A stretch of 14,768 nucleotides of DNA from an uncultured Lactobacillus sp. (GCA_946409675.1 CAMJXI010000012.1:1-14768); one strand, 5' to 3'. Counted from the first letter of the stretch, positions 1 through 7,964 are shown. Numbers and translations: made by a program. Notes: generated by a model not told the origin, from the sequence alone.

Positions 1-152
1 ACACCCGCTACGTCATCAATTAATTGCGCGTAGATGTTTTTGTTAGAACGAAAAATACTCAAGCGTGGGCGCTCAGCAGTACCAGAAATTTTGCCGCGAA
101 TACGGCTATGACGTTTTAAACGTTTTTTATTCTTATCTGGTTTAGAAATCAC
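1..152 (-). CDS. rplR: 50S ribosomal protein L18 (partial, N-terminal 50 residues)
   Basis: L18 binds 5S rRNA with L5 in the central protuberance of the large subunit. Only the first 50 codons are in the window; the rest lies beyond position 1. I translated it by hand: it begins [20 protein letters not shown] and goes on through [19 protein letters not shown] to [11 protein letters not shown], which matches the basic N-terminus and the [16 protein letters not shown](L/V)IDD signature of bacterial L18. The start is a GTG (152-150) preceded by GAGGTGA at 164-158; no in-frame ATG lies nearby. It follows rplF by 33 nt, the usual spc order L6-L18-S5. Confidence 0.95.
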   Translation of the reverse strand, partial: MISKPDKNKKRLKRHSRIRGKISGTAERPRLSIFRSNKNIYAQLIDDVAG

Positions 153-185
153 AGTTTCACCTCATAAATTATTCTTATTATTAAA

Positions 186-716
186 CTACTTACCAGTTTT
201 ACCTTCTTTACGACGAACGATTTCGTTCTCGTAACGGATACCTTTACCCTTATAAGGTTCTGGTGGACGAACTTCGCGGACGATTGCAGCGAATTGTCCA
301 ACTTTTTGTTTACTGATACCTGAAATTACGATTTCTGTAGTAGAAGGTACTTCGATTGTGATGCCTTTAGGAGCATCAAATTCAACAGGATGTGAGTAAC
401 CAACATTAAGTACTAATTTCTTACCTTGCATTTGTGCACGGTAACCAACACCGACAAGTTGAAGTTTCTTAGCGTAACCATCAGTTACGCCAATCACCAT
501 GTTTTGTAGGTTGGCTCTCATAGTACCATGTAAAGCTTTGTCATTATCTGATGAACGAGTGAAGTGAACTTCGCCATCTTTATTTTCAAAAGTAATTTTA
601 GGATCAAAATGTCTTGTTAATTCACCTTTAGGTCCTTTAACAGTAAGATCATCACCATTTTTAGTGATAGTAACTGCTGCTGGAACTTCGATGACTTTAT
701 AACCAATACGGCTCAT
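186..716 (-). CDS. rplF: 50S ribosomal protein L6
   Basis: L6 sits near the sarcin-ricin loop of 23S rRNA and the factor-binding site of the 50S subunit. The 176 residues are close to the usual 177-179. The start [12 protein letters not shown] and the C-terminal signature [16 protein letters not shown] (about residues 150-165), ending in RRKEGKTGK, are typical; the protein is two tandem L6-fold domains. ATG start with AAAGGAAGGGG 9 nt upstream. It lies between rpsH and rplR in the spc part of the cluster, 25 nt after rpsH. Nothing unusual in composition. Confidence 0.98.
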   Translation of the reverse strand: MSRIGYKVIEVPAAVTITKNGDDLTVKGPKGELTRHFDPKITFENKDGEVHFTRSSDNDKALHGTMRANLQNMVIGVTDGYAKKLQLVGVGYRAQMQGKKLVLNVGYSHPVEFDAPKGITIEVPSTTEIVISGISKQKVGQFAAIVREVRPPEPYKGKGIRYENEIVRRKEGKTGK

Positions 717-741
717 TAATTTTGTCCCCTTCCTTTAAGAA

Positions 742-1140
742 TTACCAAACGTAGGCAACAACTTCGCCGCCGACGTTCTTTTGTCTAGCTTCTTTGTCTG
801 TAATCACACCATTTGATGTAGAAATGATGGCGATTCCCAAACCGTTCAATACCTTAGGTACATTGTCAGCATCTACATAGCTTCTAAGACCAGGTTTTGA
901 GATTCTCTTCAAACCACTGATAACGCGTTCGCCATCGTGACCATATTTAAGGAATACTTTAATCATTCCTTGTTTATTGTCTTCAGCAACTTCGTAATCA
1001 CGGATGAAGCCTTCTTGTTTAAGAATTTCTGAGATAGATTTCTTAATTTTTGATGCAGGAATTTGAACTGAATCATGTTTTGCCATGTTGGCATTTCTGA
1101 TACGAGTTAAGTAATCTGCAATAGGATCTGTCATGACCAT
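742..1140 (-). CDS. rpsH: 30S ribosomal protein S8
   Basis: S8 is a primary 16S rRNA-binding protein of the platform. In E. coli it also represses translation of the spc operon by binding the rplE mRNA; whether that holds here cannot be judged. The 132 residues match the family length. [18 protein letters not shown] at the start and the C-terminal block [20 protein letters not shown] (about 107-126), ending VVAYVW, are diagnostic. The start used is the first Met of MVM, as in other Firmicutes; AAGGAGG lies about 8 nt upstream. Directly follows rpsN (33 nt gap). Confidence 0.98.
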   Translation of the reverse strand: MVMTDPIADYLTRIRNANMAKHDSVQIPASKIKKSISEILKQEGFIRDYEVAEDNKQGMIKVFLKYGHDGERVISGLKRISKPGLRSYVDADNVPKVLNGLGIAIISTSNGVITDKEARQKNVGGEVVAYVW

Positions 1141-1173
1141 TTAGCAATTCCTCCTTCTTTAAAAGATTTTATT

Positions 1174-1359
1174 TTACCAACTAGCCTTTTTAACGCCAGG
1201 AATTTGTCCTTTATGAGCTAATTCTTTCAAGCAAATACGGCATAATTTAAACTTGCGGTAGACAGAATGTGGACGACCACATCTCTCACAACGAGTGTAT
1301 GCTTGTGTTGAGAATTTAGCAGGACGATGATTTTTAACGACTTGTGATGTCTTTGCCAT
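1174..1359 (-). CDS. rpsN: 30S ribosomal protein S14, type Z (zinc-binding)
   Basis: S14 of the 30S head, in the short zinc-ribbon form (61 residues) rather than the roughly 89-100 residue zinc-free form. The four zinc ligands are visible as C24-x2-C27 and C40-x2-C43 in RCERCGRP and [11 protein letters not shown]. The C-terminus [11 protein letters not shown] is the family signature. GGAGG lies 6 nt before the ATG, only a few bases past the rplE stop, so the two are probably translationally coupled. Some Firmicutes carry a second, zinc-independent S14 elsewhere under Zur control; none is seen in this window. Confidence 0.98.
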   Translation of the reverse strand: MAKTSQVVKNHRPAKFSTQAYTRCERCGRPHSVYRKFKLCRICLKELAHKGQIPGVKKASW

Positions 1360-1373
1360 TAATAGCCTCCAAA

Positions 1374-1916
1374 TTATTTAACGAACGGCATACCAACTTG
1401 AGTCAAAAGCTCGTTAGCTTCTTCATCAGTGTTAGCAGTAGTTACAATAACAATATCCAAACCTCTTACGTGGTTGACTTTGTCGAAATCTACTTCTGGG
1501 AAAATTAATTGTTCTTTAACACCCAATGTGTAGTTACCACGACCGTCAAAAGCTTTTGCGCTGATACCATGGAAGTCACGAACTCGAGGAAGAGAAACGC
1601 TGATCAATTTGTCTAAGAATTCATACATGCGATCTCCGCGTAATGTAACCTTAGCACCGATTGACATACCTTCACGTAAACGGAAACCAGCGATTGATTT
1701 CTTAGCTTTAGTGATCATAGGTTTTTGACCTGAGATGAGTGTTAATTCTTCAACAGCTTCATCAAGATTTTTAGCGTTTGATACAGCATCACCAACACCC
1801 ATGTTCAAAACGATCTTTTCAATCTTAGGAACTTGCATTACTGATTTGTAATCAAACTTCTTCATCAATGATGGAACGATTTCTGAAGAATACTTTGTTT
1901 TTAAACGATTAGTCAC
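1374..1916 (-). CDS. rplE: 50S ribosomal protein L5
   Basis: L5 binds 5S rRNA and contacts P-site tRNA in the central protuberance. The 180 residues are the usual length. Signatures: [11 protein letters not shown] (34-44) and the block [19 protein letters not shown] (61-79). The start is GTG at 1916 with GGGAGGA upstream; it gives the family N-terminus [17 protein letters not shown], whereas the next Met (residue 18) would remove conserved residues. It follows rplX by 17 nt and precedes rpsN by 14 nt. In E. coli the rplE mRNA region is the S8 repressor target; no matching structure was identified here. Confidence 0.98.
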   Translation of the reverse strand: MTNRLKTKYSSEIVPSLMKKFDYKSVMQVPKIEKIVLNMGVGDAVSNAKNLDEAVEELTLISGQKPMITKAKKSIAGFRLREGMSIGAKVTLRGDRMYEFLDKLISVSLPRVRDFHGISAKAFDGRGNYTLGVKEQLIFPEVDFDKVNHVRGLDIVIVTTANTDEEANELLTQVGMPFVK

Positions 1917-1933
1917 TTGTTGTCCTCCCTTCC

Positions 1934-2245
1934 TTATTTATCGATAGCCTTGCCAGATTTTTTAGCCACGCGAACTTTTTTACCATCGATTACTTCGTAA
2001 CCGACACGAGTTGCTTGGTTAGTTTCTGGGTCAATTAACATAACGTTTGAAGCAGCAATTGCAGCTTCTTGATCGTTAATTCCGCCATTTGGGTTAGCTT
2101 GTGAAGGTTTTTGGTGTTTCTTAACCATGTTAATGCCTTCAACAACTACCTTGTTGTTTTTCTTGTCGACACTTAAAATAGTGCCTTCTTTACCTTTGTC
2201 TTTACCGGTAATAACTTTAACTTTATCGCCTGTTTTAACAATCAT
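1934..2245 (-). CDS. rplX: 50S ribosomal protein L24
   Basis: L24 is an early assembly protein at the 5' end of 23S rRNA, near the exit tunnel rim. It has 103 residues. The N-terminal KOW motif (about 5-35) reads [20 protein letters not shown], followed by [20 protein letters not shown], both diagnostic of bacterial L24. ATG start preceded by GGGAGGTG 5 nt upstream. Lies 27 nt after rplN and 17 nt before rplE, in the expected L14-L24-L5 order. Confidence 0.98.
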   Translation of the reverse strand: MIVKTGDKVKVITGKDKGKEGTILSVDKKNNKVVVEGINMVKKHQKPSQANPNGGINDQEAAIAASNVMLIDPETNQATRVGYEVIDGKKVRVAKKSGKAIDK

Positions 2246-2272
2246 TTGTGCACCTCCCTGTAATAATGTTTT

Positions 2273-2641
2273 CTATAATACTTCAGGAGCAAGAGATACG
2301 ATCTTCATAAAATCATGCTCACGTAATTCACGTGCGACAGGCCCAAAGATACGTGTTCCACGAAGACTCTTATCTGCGTTGATAATAACTGCAGCATTTT
2401 CATCAAATTTGATGTATGAACCATCTTCACGGCGTGCGCCTGATTTTGTTCTAACGATAACAGCCTTAACAATGTCACCTTTTTTGACAACGCCACCTGG
2501 TGTTGCTTGCTTAACAGTTGCGACAATTGTATCACCGATACCTGCAAAACGACGACCTGAACCACCTAAAACTTTGATAGTTAGGATTTCGCGGGCACCT
2601 GAGTTGTCAGCAACTTTTAATCGACTTTCTTGTTGAATCAC
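2273..2641 (-). CDS. rplN: 50S ribosomal protein L14
   Basis: L14 binds 23S rRNA at the subunit interface, forming bridge B8 and contacting L19; it is also the docking site of the silencing factor RsfS. The 122 residues are exactly the usual length. [19 protein letters not shown] at the start and [20 protein letters not shown] near the end are family signatures. The start codon is GTG (2641-2639) with GAGGAGG about 8 nt upstream; no alternative ATG would keep the conserved MIQ N-terminus. Separated by 33 nt from rpsQ. Confidence 0.98.
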   Translation of the reverse strand: MIQQESRLKVADNSGAREILTIKVLGGSGRRFAGIGDTIVATVKQATPGGVVKKGDIVKAVIVRTKSGARREDGSYIKFDENAAVIINADKSLRGTRIFGPVARELREHDFMKIVSLAPEVL

Positions 2642-2674
2642 AATAGGTTCCTCCTCTCGCTAATTATTCTAAAA

Positions 2675-2947
2675 CTAAATGATAACTGCTTTTTGTACAA
2701 TTTCAGTTAAACGATAACGTTTTGAACGAGATAATGGACGGGTCTCCATGATACGAACAATATCTCCAACTTTTGCATCATTATTTTCATCATGTGCATA
2801 GTATTTTTTAGAATATTTAACGCGCTTTTTGTAAATAGGATGTGTTTTGGTAGTTTCAACGATGACAGTAATGGTTTTATCCATTTTGTCAGAAACAACA
2901 CGGCCTTGATATACGTGACGACTATTTCTTTCAGTAGTTTCGCTCAA
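2675..2947 (-). CDS. rpsQ: 30S ribosomal protein S17
   Basis: S17 is an OB-fold primary 16S rRNA-binding protein needed early in 30S assembly. The 90 residues contain the signature [16 protein letters not shown] and [17 protein letters not shown] (about 62-78). The start is a TTG at 2947, preceded by GGAAGGGAG 8 nt upstream. The upstream in-frame codons run to the rpmC stop (2968-2966) with no ATG, so TTG is the best available start and gives the expected [15 protein letters not shown]-terminus. It follows rpmC by 18 nt in the same frame. Confidence 0.97.
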   Translation of the reverse strand: MSETTERNSRHVYQGRVVSDKMDKTITVIVETTKTHPIYKKRVKYSKKYYAHDENNDAKVGDIVRIMETRPLSRSKRYRLTEIVQKAVII

Positions 2948-2965
2948 GTTAATGACTCCCTTCCA

Positions 2966-3160
2966 TTATTTGTTTGTAGTTTGTTCTCTTAAAATTGTTT
3001 TAATTCTTGCAATGTTCTTACGAACTTGTGACAAGCGGGCAGTGTTTTCTAACTGACCAGTTGCTTGTTGGAAACGCAAGTTAAAGAGTTCTTCTTTATA
3101 TTGCTTTTCCTTTTCTAACATTTGCTCAGTGGTTAAATCTTTGATTTCATTAGCCTTCAT
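2966..3160 (-). CDS. rpmC: 50S ribosomal protein L29
   Basis: L29 is a small helical-hairpin protein that with L23 borders the polypeptide exit tunnel, where trigger factor and SRP dock. With the ATG at 3160 it has 64 residues: [20 protein letters not shown] and so on, including the family stretch [20 protein letters not shown]. An upstream in-frame GTG (3172) would add MAIL, but the AGGTGG at 3175-3170 is placed correctly (8 nt) for the ATG and would overlap the GTG. The gene overlaps the 3' end of rplP by 11 nt, indicating translational coupling. Confidence 0.96.
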   Translation of the reverse strand: MKANEIKDLTTEQMLEKEKQYKEELFNLRFQQATGQLENTARLSQVRKNIARIKTILREQTTNK

Positions 3161-3584
3161 TAGAATCGCCACCTACTTCCTCGCGTTTTACGAACTTAGT
3201 CTTGATTGGAAGTTTATGTGATGCAAGACGAAGAGCTTCACGAGCAACTTCTTCTGATACGCCACCAATTTCAAATAAGACCTTTTCTCTTTTGACTGGA
3301 GCAACCCAACCTGCAGGTGCACCTTTACCAGAACCCATACGAACCCCGACACCTTTAGCGGTATATGATTTATGAGGGAAGATTTTAATCCAAACCTTAC
3401 CACCACGCTTCATATAACGCGTCATAGCGATACGAGCTGCTTCGATTTGTCTGTTTGTGATCCAGTGAGATTCTAAAGCTTGTAAGCCGAATTCACCAAA
3501 AGTAACTGTTTTTCCACCTTTCGCTGCTCCGCGCATCTTACCACGGAATTCACGACGATGTTTTACACGTTTAGGAACTAACAC
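3150..3584 (-). CDS. rplP: 50S ribosomal protein L16
   Basis: L16 organises the A-site region of the 50S subunit and contacts the A-site tRNA elbow. The 144 residues match the family. [19 protein letters not shown] at the start and the loop [17 protein letters not shown] (about 82-98) are diagnostic. The start is GTG at 3584. Its AAGGAGG (3600-3594) lies inside the end of rpsC and encodes part of the Lys-Gly-Gly-Asn C-terminus of S3; only 2 nt separate the rpsC stop from this GTG. The 3' end overlaps rpmC by 11 nt. Confidence 0.98.
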   Translation of the reverse strand: MLVPKRVKHRREFRGKMRGAAKGGKTVTFGEFGLQALESHWITNRQIEAARIAMTRYMKRGGKVWIKIFPHKSYTAKGVGVRMGSGKGAPAGWVAPVKREKVLFEIGGVSEEVAREALRLASHKLPIKTKFVKREEVGGDSNEG

Positions 3585-3586
3585 GA

Positions 3587-4267
3587 TTAGTTTCCTCCTT
3601 TCACGCTTTTTCTGTTGTCATTTTTTGTTTCATTTTTGCGTGTAGGTAAAACTTCGCCACGGTAGATCCAAACTTTAATACCAAGTTGGCCGTAAGTAGT
3701 TTTAGCTTCAACCCATGCGTAGTCAATATCAGCTCTTAAAGTATGCAAAGGAACAGTTCCTTCTGTATGCCATTCTTTACGAGCAATATCAGCACCGTTA
3801 ACACGTCCTGAAATTTGAGTCTTGATACCTTTAGCACCGGCACGAATAGTACGTGTAGTTGCTTGGCGTTGTGCACGTCTGAACGCAACACGAGCTTCAA
3901 GTTGACGGGCAATGCCTTCACCAACGAGTTTAGCGTCAAGATCTGGTTGTTTAATTTCCACGATGTTGATGTGGACTTGTTTGTTAGTTAATTTATTAAG
4001 TTCTTTTCTAAGATTTTCAACCTCAAAACCGCCTTTACCGATAACCATACCAGGTTTAGCAGTGTGAATTGAAACATTGACTTTTTGTGCAGCACGTTCG
4101 ATTTCGATTGTTGATACAGAAGCATCAACTAATTTAGTTTCGATAAACTTACGAATATGAATATCTTCGATTAAGTTGTCCGCATAATCTTTGTCAGCGT
4201 ACCATTTTGCTTCCCAATCGCGGATAACTCCGACACGGAAACCAATTGGGTTAATTTTCTGACCCAT
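3587..4267 (-). CDS. rpsC: 30S ribosomal protein S3
   Basis: S3 lies at the mRNA entry site of the 30S head and takes part in the ribosomal helicase activity. It has 226 residues, slightly longer than the roughly 217-218 of Bacillus because of a charged tail ([17 protein letters not shown]). Signatures: [13 protein letters not shown] at the start, the type II KH motif VIGKGG with GKGG at 77-80, and the arginine-rich [20 protein letters not shown] stretch (near 125-145). ATG start with GGGAGGT 7 nt upstream. Its last codons double as the rplP ribosome-binding site. Confidence 0.98.
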   Translation of the reverse strand: MGQKINPIGFRVGVIRDWEAKWYADKDYADNLIEDIHIRKFIETKLVDASVSTIEIERAAQKVNVSIHTAKPGMVIGKGGFEVENLRKELNKLTNKQVHINIVEIKQPDLDAKLVGEGIARQLEARVAFRRAQRQATTRTIRAGAKGIKTQISGRVNGADIARKEWHTEGTVPLHTLRADIDYAWVEAKTTYGQLGIKVWIYRGEVLPTRKNETKNDNRKSVKGGN

Positions 4268-4282
4268 TGAATTACCTCCCTA

Positions 4283-4633
4283 TTATTCCTTTTCTGAAAC
4301 TACAACGACGACATGACTGGTTCTCTTATTGATTGGAGAAGCCATTCCTTTGGCACGAGGACGGAATCTCTTCAATGTAGGTCCTTCGTTGACGTATGCT
4401 TCAGATACATAAAGGTTTGCAGATTCTAAATCGTAATTATGTTCTGCGTTTGCAATTGCTGATTTTAAAACTTTTTCAACAACTGGTGATGCTGCTCTTG
4501 GAGTAAATTCAAGAATAGCAATTGCTTCTGCAACGCTTTTACCACGGATAAGGTCGATAACTAGACGTGCCTTACGGGCTGCGATGCGAATCGTTCTGCC
4601 TTCAGCCTTAGCTGATGTAATTTGATCTGCCAT
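4283..4633 (-). CDS. rplV: 50S ribosomal protein L22
   Basis: L22 lines the polypeptide exit tunnel with an extended beta-hairpin; changes there can give macrolide resistance. It has 116 residues. The family blocks [17 protein letters not shown] (16-32) and [20 protein letters not shown] followed by [13 protein letters not shown] are intact. The hairpin tip has Met in RAKGMASPI, where I recall Ser in related lactobacilli; this is probably neutral. ATG start, AAAGGAG upstream. Lies 17 nt after rpsS and 15 nt before rpsC. Confidence 0.98.
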   Translation of the reverse strand: MADQITSAKAEGRTIRIAARKARLVIDLIRGKSVAEAIAILEFTPRAASPVVEKVLKSAIANAEHNYDLESANLYVSEAYVNEGPTLKRFRPRAKGMASPINKRTSHVVVVVSEKE

Positions 4634-4650
4634 TAGTTTGTTTCTCCTTT

Positions 4651-4932
4651 CTATTTAGCGGTAGTCTTTTTGTCGTTTCCACCGTGACCACGGAAGGTTC
4701 TTGTTGGCACGAATTCACCAAGCTTATGACCGACCATATCTTCACTTACAAAAACGGGAACATGCTTGCGACCGTCATAAACAGCTATTGTGTATCCTAC
4801 GAATGAAGGGAAAATAGTTGAACGACGAGACCATGTTTTAATTACTTGTTTCTTTTCTTGATCAGCTTGCGCATCAATCTTCTTTAGAAGATGTGCATCT
4901 GCAAATGGACCTTTTTTAATACTACGGCTCAT
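4651..4932 (-). CDS. rpsS: 30S ribosomal protein S19
   Basis: S19 is a 30S head protein forming intersubunit bridges B1a/b near the A site and pairing with S13. The 93 residues are typical. [19 protein letters not shown] at the start, [20 protein letters not shown] in the middle and [18 protein letters not shown] near the end are signatures. ATG start with AAAGGAGGT about 9 nt upstream. Between rplB (25 nt) and rplV (17 nt) as in most bacteria. Confidence 0.98.
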   Translation of the reverse strand: MSRSIKKGPFADAHLLKKIDAQADQEKKQVIKTWSRRSTIFPSFVGYTIAVYDGRKHVPVFVSEDMVGHKLGEFVPTRTFRGHGGNDKKTTAK

Positions 4933-4957
4933 TTATGGGACCTCCTTTTGTTAACTA

Positions 4958-5791
4958 TTATTTACCCTTACGATGACGGATAATAAGCTTCTCTGACTTA
5001 GCCTTTGCATCACGTGTCTTAACACCGCGAGCTTTTTTACCCCATGGTGTCATTGGTGATGGACGACCGATAGGTGCTTTACCTTCACCACCACCATGTG
5101 GGTGATCGTTAGGGTTCATAACTGAACCACGAACTGTGGGACGGAAGCCCATCCAACGAGTACGACCAGCTTTACCAAGCTTGATAAGTTCATGTTGTTC
5201 GTTACCAACTGTACCGATTGATGCGCGGCAGTTGTTAAGAATCATACGAACTTCGCCTGAGTTCAAACGAACAAGAGTGTATTTGTCTTCTTGACCAAGG
5301 ATTTGTGCTGATGTACCAGCAGATCTGATCAATTGAGCACCCTTACCAGGTTTTAACTCGATGTTATGGATTGTTGTACCAGCAGGAATCTTAGCGAGTG
5401 GTAATGCGTTACCAACCTTGATATCTGCGTTTTCACCAGATTCAACTGTTTGTCCTACTTCAAGACCCTTAGGAGCTAAAATGTATGTTTTAACACCATC
5501 TGAGTAATGTAGAAGAGCAATGTTAGCTGTTCTGTTTGGATCGTATTCAATTGTCTTAACAATTGCTTTAACTTCATCTTTAGTACGTTTGAAATCAATC
5601 ACACGGTACTTTTGTTTATGACCACCACCACGATGACGCACAGTAATGTGACCATGTGCATTACGGCCGGCTGTATGACTTTGTGATTCAAGCAACGTCT
5701 TTTCAGGTGTTGTTGAAGTAATCTCAGCGAAGTCTGATGCAGTCATGTTACGACGACCGTTTGTGGTTGGCTTATATTTAATAATAGCCAA
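4958..5791 (-). CDS. rplB: 50S ribosomal protein L2
   Basis: L2 is a core 23S rRNA-binding protein close to the peptidyl transferase centre. The 277 residues equal the family length. The invariant C-terminal loop [13 protein letters not shown] is at 226-238; H230 corresponds to the E. coli His229 reported as important for peptidyl transfer. The ending [21 protein letters not shown] is also typical. The start codon is TTG (5791-5789), preceded by TAGGAGGT 7 nt upstream, giving the expected [17 protein letters not shown]-terminus; no ATG is available in frame nearby. It follows rplW by 22 nt. Confidence 0.98.
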   Translation of the reverse strand: MAIIKYKPTTNGRRNMTASDFAEITSTTPEKTLLESQSHTAGRNAHGHITVRHRGGGHKQKYRVIDFKRTKDEVKAIVKTIEYDPNRTANIALLHYSDGVKTYILAPKGLEVGQTVESGENADIKVGNALPLAKIPAGTTIHNIELKPGKGAQLIRSAGTSAQILGQEDKYTLVRLNSGEVRMILNNCRASIGTVGNEQHELIKLGKAGRTRWMGFRPTVRGSVMNPNDHPHGGGEGKAPIGRPSPMTPWGKKARGVKTRDAKAKSEKLIIRHRKGK

Positions 5792-5813
5792 TTGACTTAC
5801 CTCCTATAATTTA

Positions 5814-6098
5814 TTAATCTTCAAAGATTTTGATTTGTTTTGAATCGCTAGTTAATGTAACGATTGCTTTGCGACGACGGCTTGTCAAACCAACATGTTG
5901 GCCAACGCGCTTCTTACGACCGCGAACGTTCATGATGTTAACTTGTTTAACTTTAACATCAAAAATTTCTTCAACTGCTTTACGAACTTGAGTCTTATCA
6001 GCATTAAGATGAACGTTGAAAGTGTACTTGCCATCTTCCATCAGATTCATTGAATCTTCAGTGATTACAGGTTTTAAAATAATATCACGTGCATTCAT
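5814..6098 (-). CDS. rplW: 50S ribosomal protein L23
   Basis: L23 sits at the exit of the polypeptide tunnel and is the main docking site of trigger factor and SRP. It has 94 residues. The start [17 protein letters not shown] and the extended basic loop [20 protein letters not shown] (about 53-72) identify it. The ATG overlaps the rplD stop by one base (TAATG); the GAGGAGG for rplW lies inside the last rplD codons, where it encodes the Glu-Glu of IEEVLA. Tight translational coupling of L4 and L23 is therefore likely. Confidence 0.98.
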   Translation of the reverse strand: MNARDIILKPVITEDSMNLMEDGKYTFNVHLNADKTQVRKAVEEIFDVKVKQVNIMNVRGRKKRVGQHVGLTSRRRKAIVTLTSDSKQIKIFED

Positions 6099-6721
6099 TA
6101 TGCTAATACCTCCTCAATTTGTTTAACAGCATCTTGAGTAATGATTAACTTATTGTAGTTAACAACGTCGAGAACATTTAAGCCCTTAGCTGGTAACACT
6201 TTAGCGTTAGCTAAGTTTCTACCTGATAATGCAGCATTCATGTTGTCGTCTTCGACGATAATCAATGTTTTTGCATCAACGTTTAAGTTACTTAATACTG
6301 TTTTGAATTCTTTTGTCTTAGGACTTTCAAATGTCAAATTGTTCAACACGATTAAATCTGAGTCAAGCACTTTTTGTGAAAGAACAGACTTGATAGCTAA
6401 GCGACGAACTTTTCTTGGCAATTTGTAGCTGTATGATCTAGGAGTAGGACCGAAGACGATACCACCACCACGCCATTGAGGTGAACGGATAGAACCTTGA
6501 CGAGCACGACCTGTACCCTTTTGTCTCCAAGGTTTGCGACCACCACCACGAACAGCTGATCTGTTTTTAACTGCATGTGTACCTTGACGTAATGATGCGC
6601 GTTGCATGATTACTGCGTCAAAAATAACATTTTCATTAGGTTCAACGTTGAACACGTCATCGTTTAATTCGATTTCGCCTGCGTCTTTACCTGTTTGATC
6701 TAAAACTTTAATTTTAGCCAT
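6098..6721 (-). CDS. rplD: 50S ribosomal protein L4
   Basis: L4 reaches into the exit tunnel with a long loop. In gammaproteobacteria it also represses the S10 operon through the leader RNA; that mechanism is not assumed for Firmicutes. It has 207 residues. The tunnel loop [20 protein letters not shown] (about 59-78) is intact and has no change of the kind linked to macrolide resistance. The C-terminal block [20 protein letters not shown] is typical. ATG start with AAAGGGGG upstream. Overlaps rplW by 1 nt; 17 nt after rplC. Confidence 0.98.
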   Translation of the reverse strand: MAKIKVLDQTGKDAGEIELNDDVFNVEPNENVIFDAVIMQRASLRQGTHAVKNRSAVRGGGRKPWRQKGTGRARQGSIRSPQWRGGGIVFGPTPRSYSYKLPRKVRRLAIKSVLSQKVLDSDLIVLNNLTFESPKTKEFKTVLSNLNVDAKTLIIVEDDNMNAALSGRNLANAKVLPAKGLNVLDVVNYNKLIITQDAVKQIEEVLA

Positions 6722-6738
6722 TTTAGTAGTCCCCCTTT

Positions 6739-7368
6739 CTATTTAGCTGCTTTAACAGCTGATTTGATTGTGATTAATGAGTTCTTAGCACCTGGAACGT
6801 TACCACTAACCATGATTACGTTCTTGTCAGCAACAACTTTGACAATGCTTAAGTTTTGAATGGTTACGCGTTTGCCACCCATACGTCCTGGTAATCTCTT
6901 ACCTTTGAACACACGGTTGATAACGGCACCCATTGAACCAGGGATTCTGTGATATCTAGAACCGTGGGTTTCAGGTCCACGTGATTGTCCCCAGCGTTTG
7001 ATATTACCTTGGAAACCATGACCTTTAGTTGTACCGGTAACGTCAACAACGTCGCCTTCACTAAAAGTTTCCACCGTAATTTCTGAGCCTAATTCATATT
7101 CACTAAGCTCAACATTACGAATTTCTCGAACGAAGCGCTTAGGAGTGGTGTTTGCTTTTGCAGCATGTCCTTTTGCTGGCTTATTTTGACGAACTTCACG
7201 GATGTCTTGGTAGCCAAGTTGAACGGCTTCGTAGCCGTCACTTTCAACTTTCTTAACTTGCATCACCACGTTAGGTGTTGCTTCAACAACAGTTACGGGA
7301 ACCAATTTACCATCTTCAGTGAAGATTTGTGTCATGCCAATCTTTTTTCCTAAGATTCCTTTGGTCAT
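6739..7368 (-). CDS. rplC: 50S ribosomal protein L3
   Basis: L3 is one of the two assembly initiator proteins of the 50S subunit and reaches the peptidyl transferase centre with a long loop. It has 209 residues. The start [16 protein letters not shown], the central loop [20 protein letters not shown] and the motif [18 protein letters not shown] are diagnostic. ATG start with TGGAGGT 7 nt upstream. It is the second gene of the S10 operon, 29 nt after rpsJ. Confidence 0.98.
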   Translation of the reverse strand: MTKGILGKKIGMTQIFTEDGKLVPVTVVEATPNVVMQVKKVESDGYEAVQLGYQDIREVRQNKPAKGHAAKANTTPKRFVREIRNVELSEYELGSEITVETFSEGDVVDVTGTTKGHGFQGNIKRWGQSRGPETHGSRYHRIPGSMGAVINRVFKGKRLPGRMGGKRVTIQNLSIVKVVADKNVIMVSGNVPGAKNSLITIKSAVKAAK

Positions 7369-7397
7369 GATTGTACCTCCATTTTATATAGTAGAAA

Positions 7398-7706
7398 TTA
7401 TAGTTTGATTTCGATGTCGACACCACTTGGTAAGTCTAATTTCATCAATGAATCAACAGTTTTAGGTGTTGGGTTCACGATGTCGATTAGACGTTTGTGA
7501 GTGCGCATTTCAAATTGTTCACGTGAATCCTTGTCCTTATGTGGTGAACGTAAAACCGTGAATAATGTACGTTCTGTTGGCAAAGGAATAGGACCAGAAA
7601 TTTCTGCACCTGTTCTTTTTGCAGTTTCCACAATCTTTGCAGCAGATTGATCAAGAATACCGTGTTCGTAAGATTTTAATCTGATACGAATTTTTTGACT
7701 TGCCAT
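7398..7706 (-). CDS. rpsJ: 30S ribosomal protein S10 (NusE)
   Basis: S10 is a 30S head protein and, as NusE, a partner of NusB and NusG in antitermination and transcription-translation coupling. The 102 residues match the family. Signatures: [18 protein letters not shown] at the N-terminus, [20 protein letters not shown] (36-55) and [21 protein letters not shown] start with AAGGAGGT about 8 nt upstream. It is the first gene of the operon, preceded by a structured leader of about 160 nt and a strong promoter. Confidence 0.98.
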   Translation of the reverse strand: MASQKIRIRLKSYEHGILDQSAAKIVETAKRTGAEISGPIPLPTERTLFTVLRSPHKDKDSREQFEMRTHKRLIDIVNPTPKTVDSLMKLDLPSGVDIEIKL

Positions 7707-7870
7707 GTATGGAACCTCCTTCGTTTCTTTTTAAAAGATAACTTGCTCGGCGAAAATTACCGACACAACCGTGGCAATGCATCCGGGTGTGTCGCAACCT
7801 TTCGCGTCATAGCCTCTTGGTTTTTAGTGCCGTTCTAGGGCGTACTTTCCCCTAGGTAAAATCAGCACGT
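7707..7870 (-). promoter_or_regulatory. S10 operon 5' leader with two stem-loops (candidate autoregulatory leader)
   Basis: About 160 nt lie between the predicted start of transcription (near 7870-7868) and the rpsJ ATG. In the RNA sense the first hairpin is CTAGGG (7855-7850) / CCCTAG (7840-7835) with a 9-nt loop. The second is CGACACA (7794-7788) / TGTGTCG (7767-7761), extended inside by CCG/CGG (7786-7784 / 7771-7769) after one mismatch. A weak TTAC (7859-7856) / GTAA (7760-7757) helix could close both into one domain. No U-tract terminator is seen, so any control is more likely at translation or by an outside factor. Leader control of S10 operons by a ribosomal protein is known in other bacteria; the ligand here is unknown. 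The motif CCAAGAGGCTATGACGCG between the hairpins resembles, from memory, sequence upstream of rpsJ in other Bacilli; unverified. Confidence 0.6.
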
Positions 7871-7875
7871 TTAAT

Positions 7876-7904
7876 ATTGTATGACACATTCCCCGAAATA
7901 TCAA
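7876..7904 (-). promoter_or_regulatory. Sigma-A promoter of the S10 operon
   Basis: On the minus strand a -35 box TTGATA (7904-7899) and a -10 box TACAAT (7881-7876) are separated by exactly 17 bp, each one base off consensus. The expected start is a purine at 7870 or 7868. A/T tracts upstream (around 7907-7911, 7918-7922, 7926-7931, 7943-7948) could act as UP elements. It follows the fusA terminator, so the S10-spc cluster has its own strong transcript. Confidence 0.82.
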
Positions 7905-7918
7905 GCTTTTTGACGTGT

Positions 7919-7929
7919 TTTTGGCAAAA
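7919..7929. repeat. Near-palindrome TTTTGGCAAAA, copy 1
   Basis: An 11-bp near-palindrome (TTTTG/CAAAA arms around one base) about 15 bp upstream of the S10 -35 box. An identical copy is at 7986-7996, 67 bp away. It could be a protein-binding site or simply A/T-rich promoter flank; the function is not known. Confidence 0.45.
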
Positions 7930-7964
7930 AAGTTTCGCTGTATTTTTTGTCTCAAATTCTTTAA

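Noticed and set aside
2127..2636. 169-codon plus-strand open frame opposite rplX and rplN
   Set aside because: It lies antisense to two certain ribosomal genes, has low-complexity composition, crosses their gene boundary and shows no ribosome-binding site or family likeness. It is a shadow of biased codon use.
3161..3172. Upstream GTG start for rpmC, adding four residues
   Set aside because: The ribosome-binding sequence AGGTGG would overlap this GTG, whereas it is well spaced for the ATG at 3160, which gives the normal L29 N-terminus.
7854..7870. Leader peptide starting from GTG at the S10 transcription start
   Set aside because: A short frame exists, but there is no room for a ribosome-binding site ahead of it.
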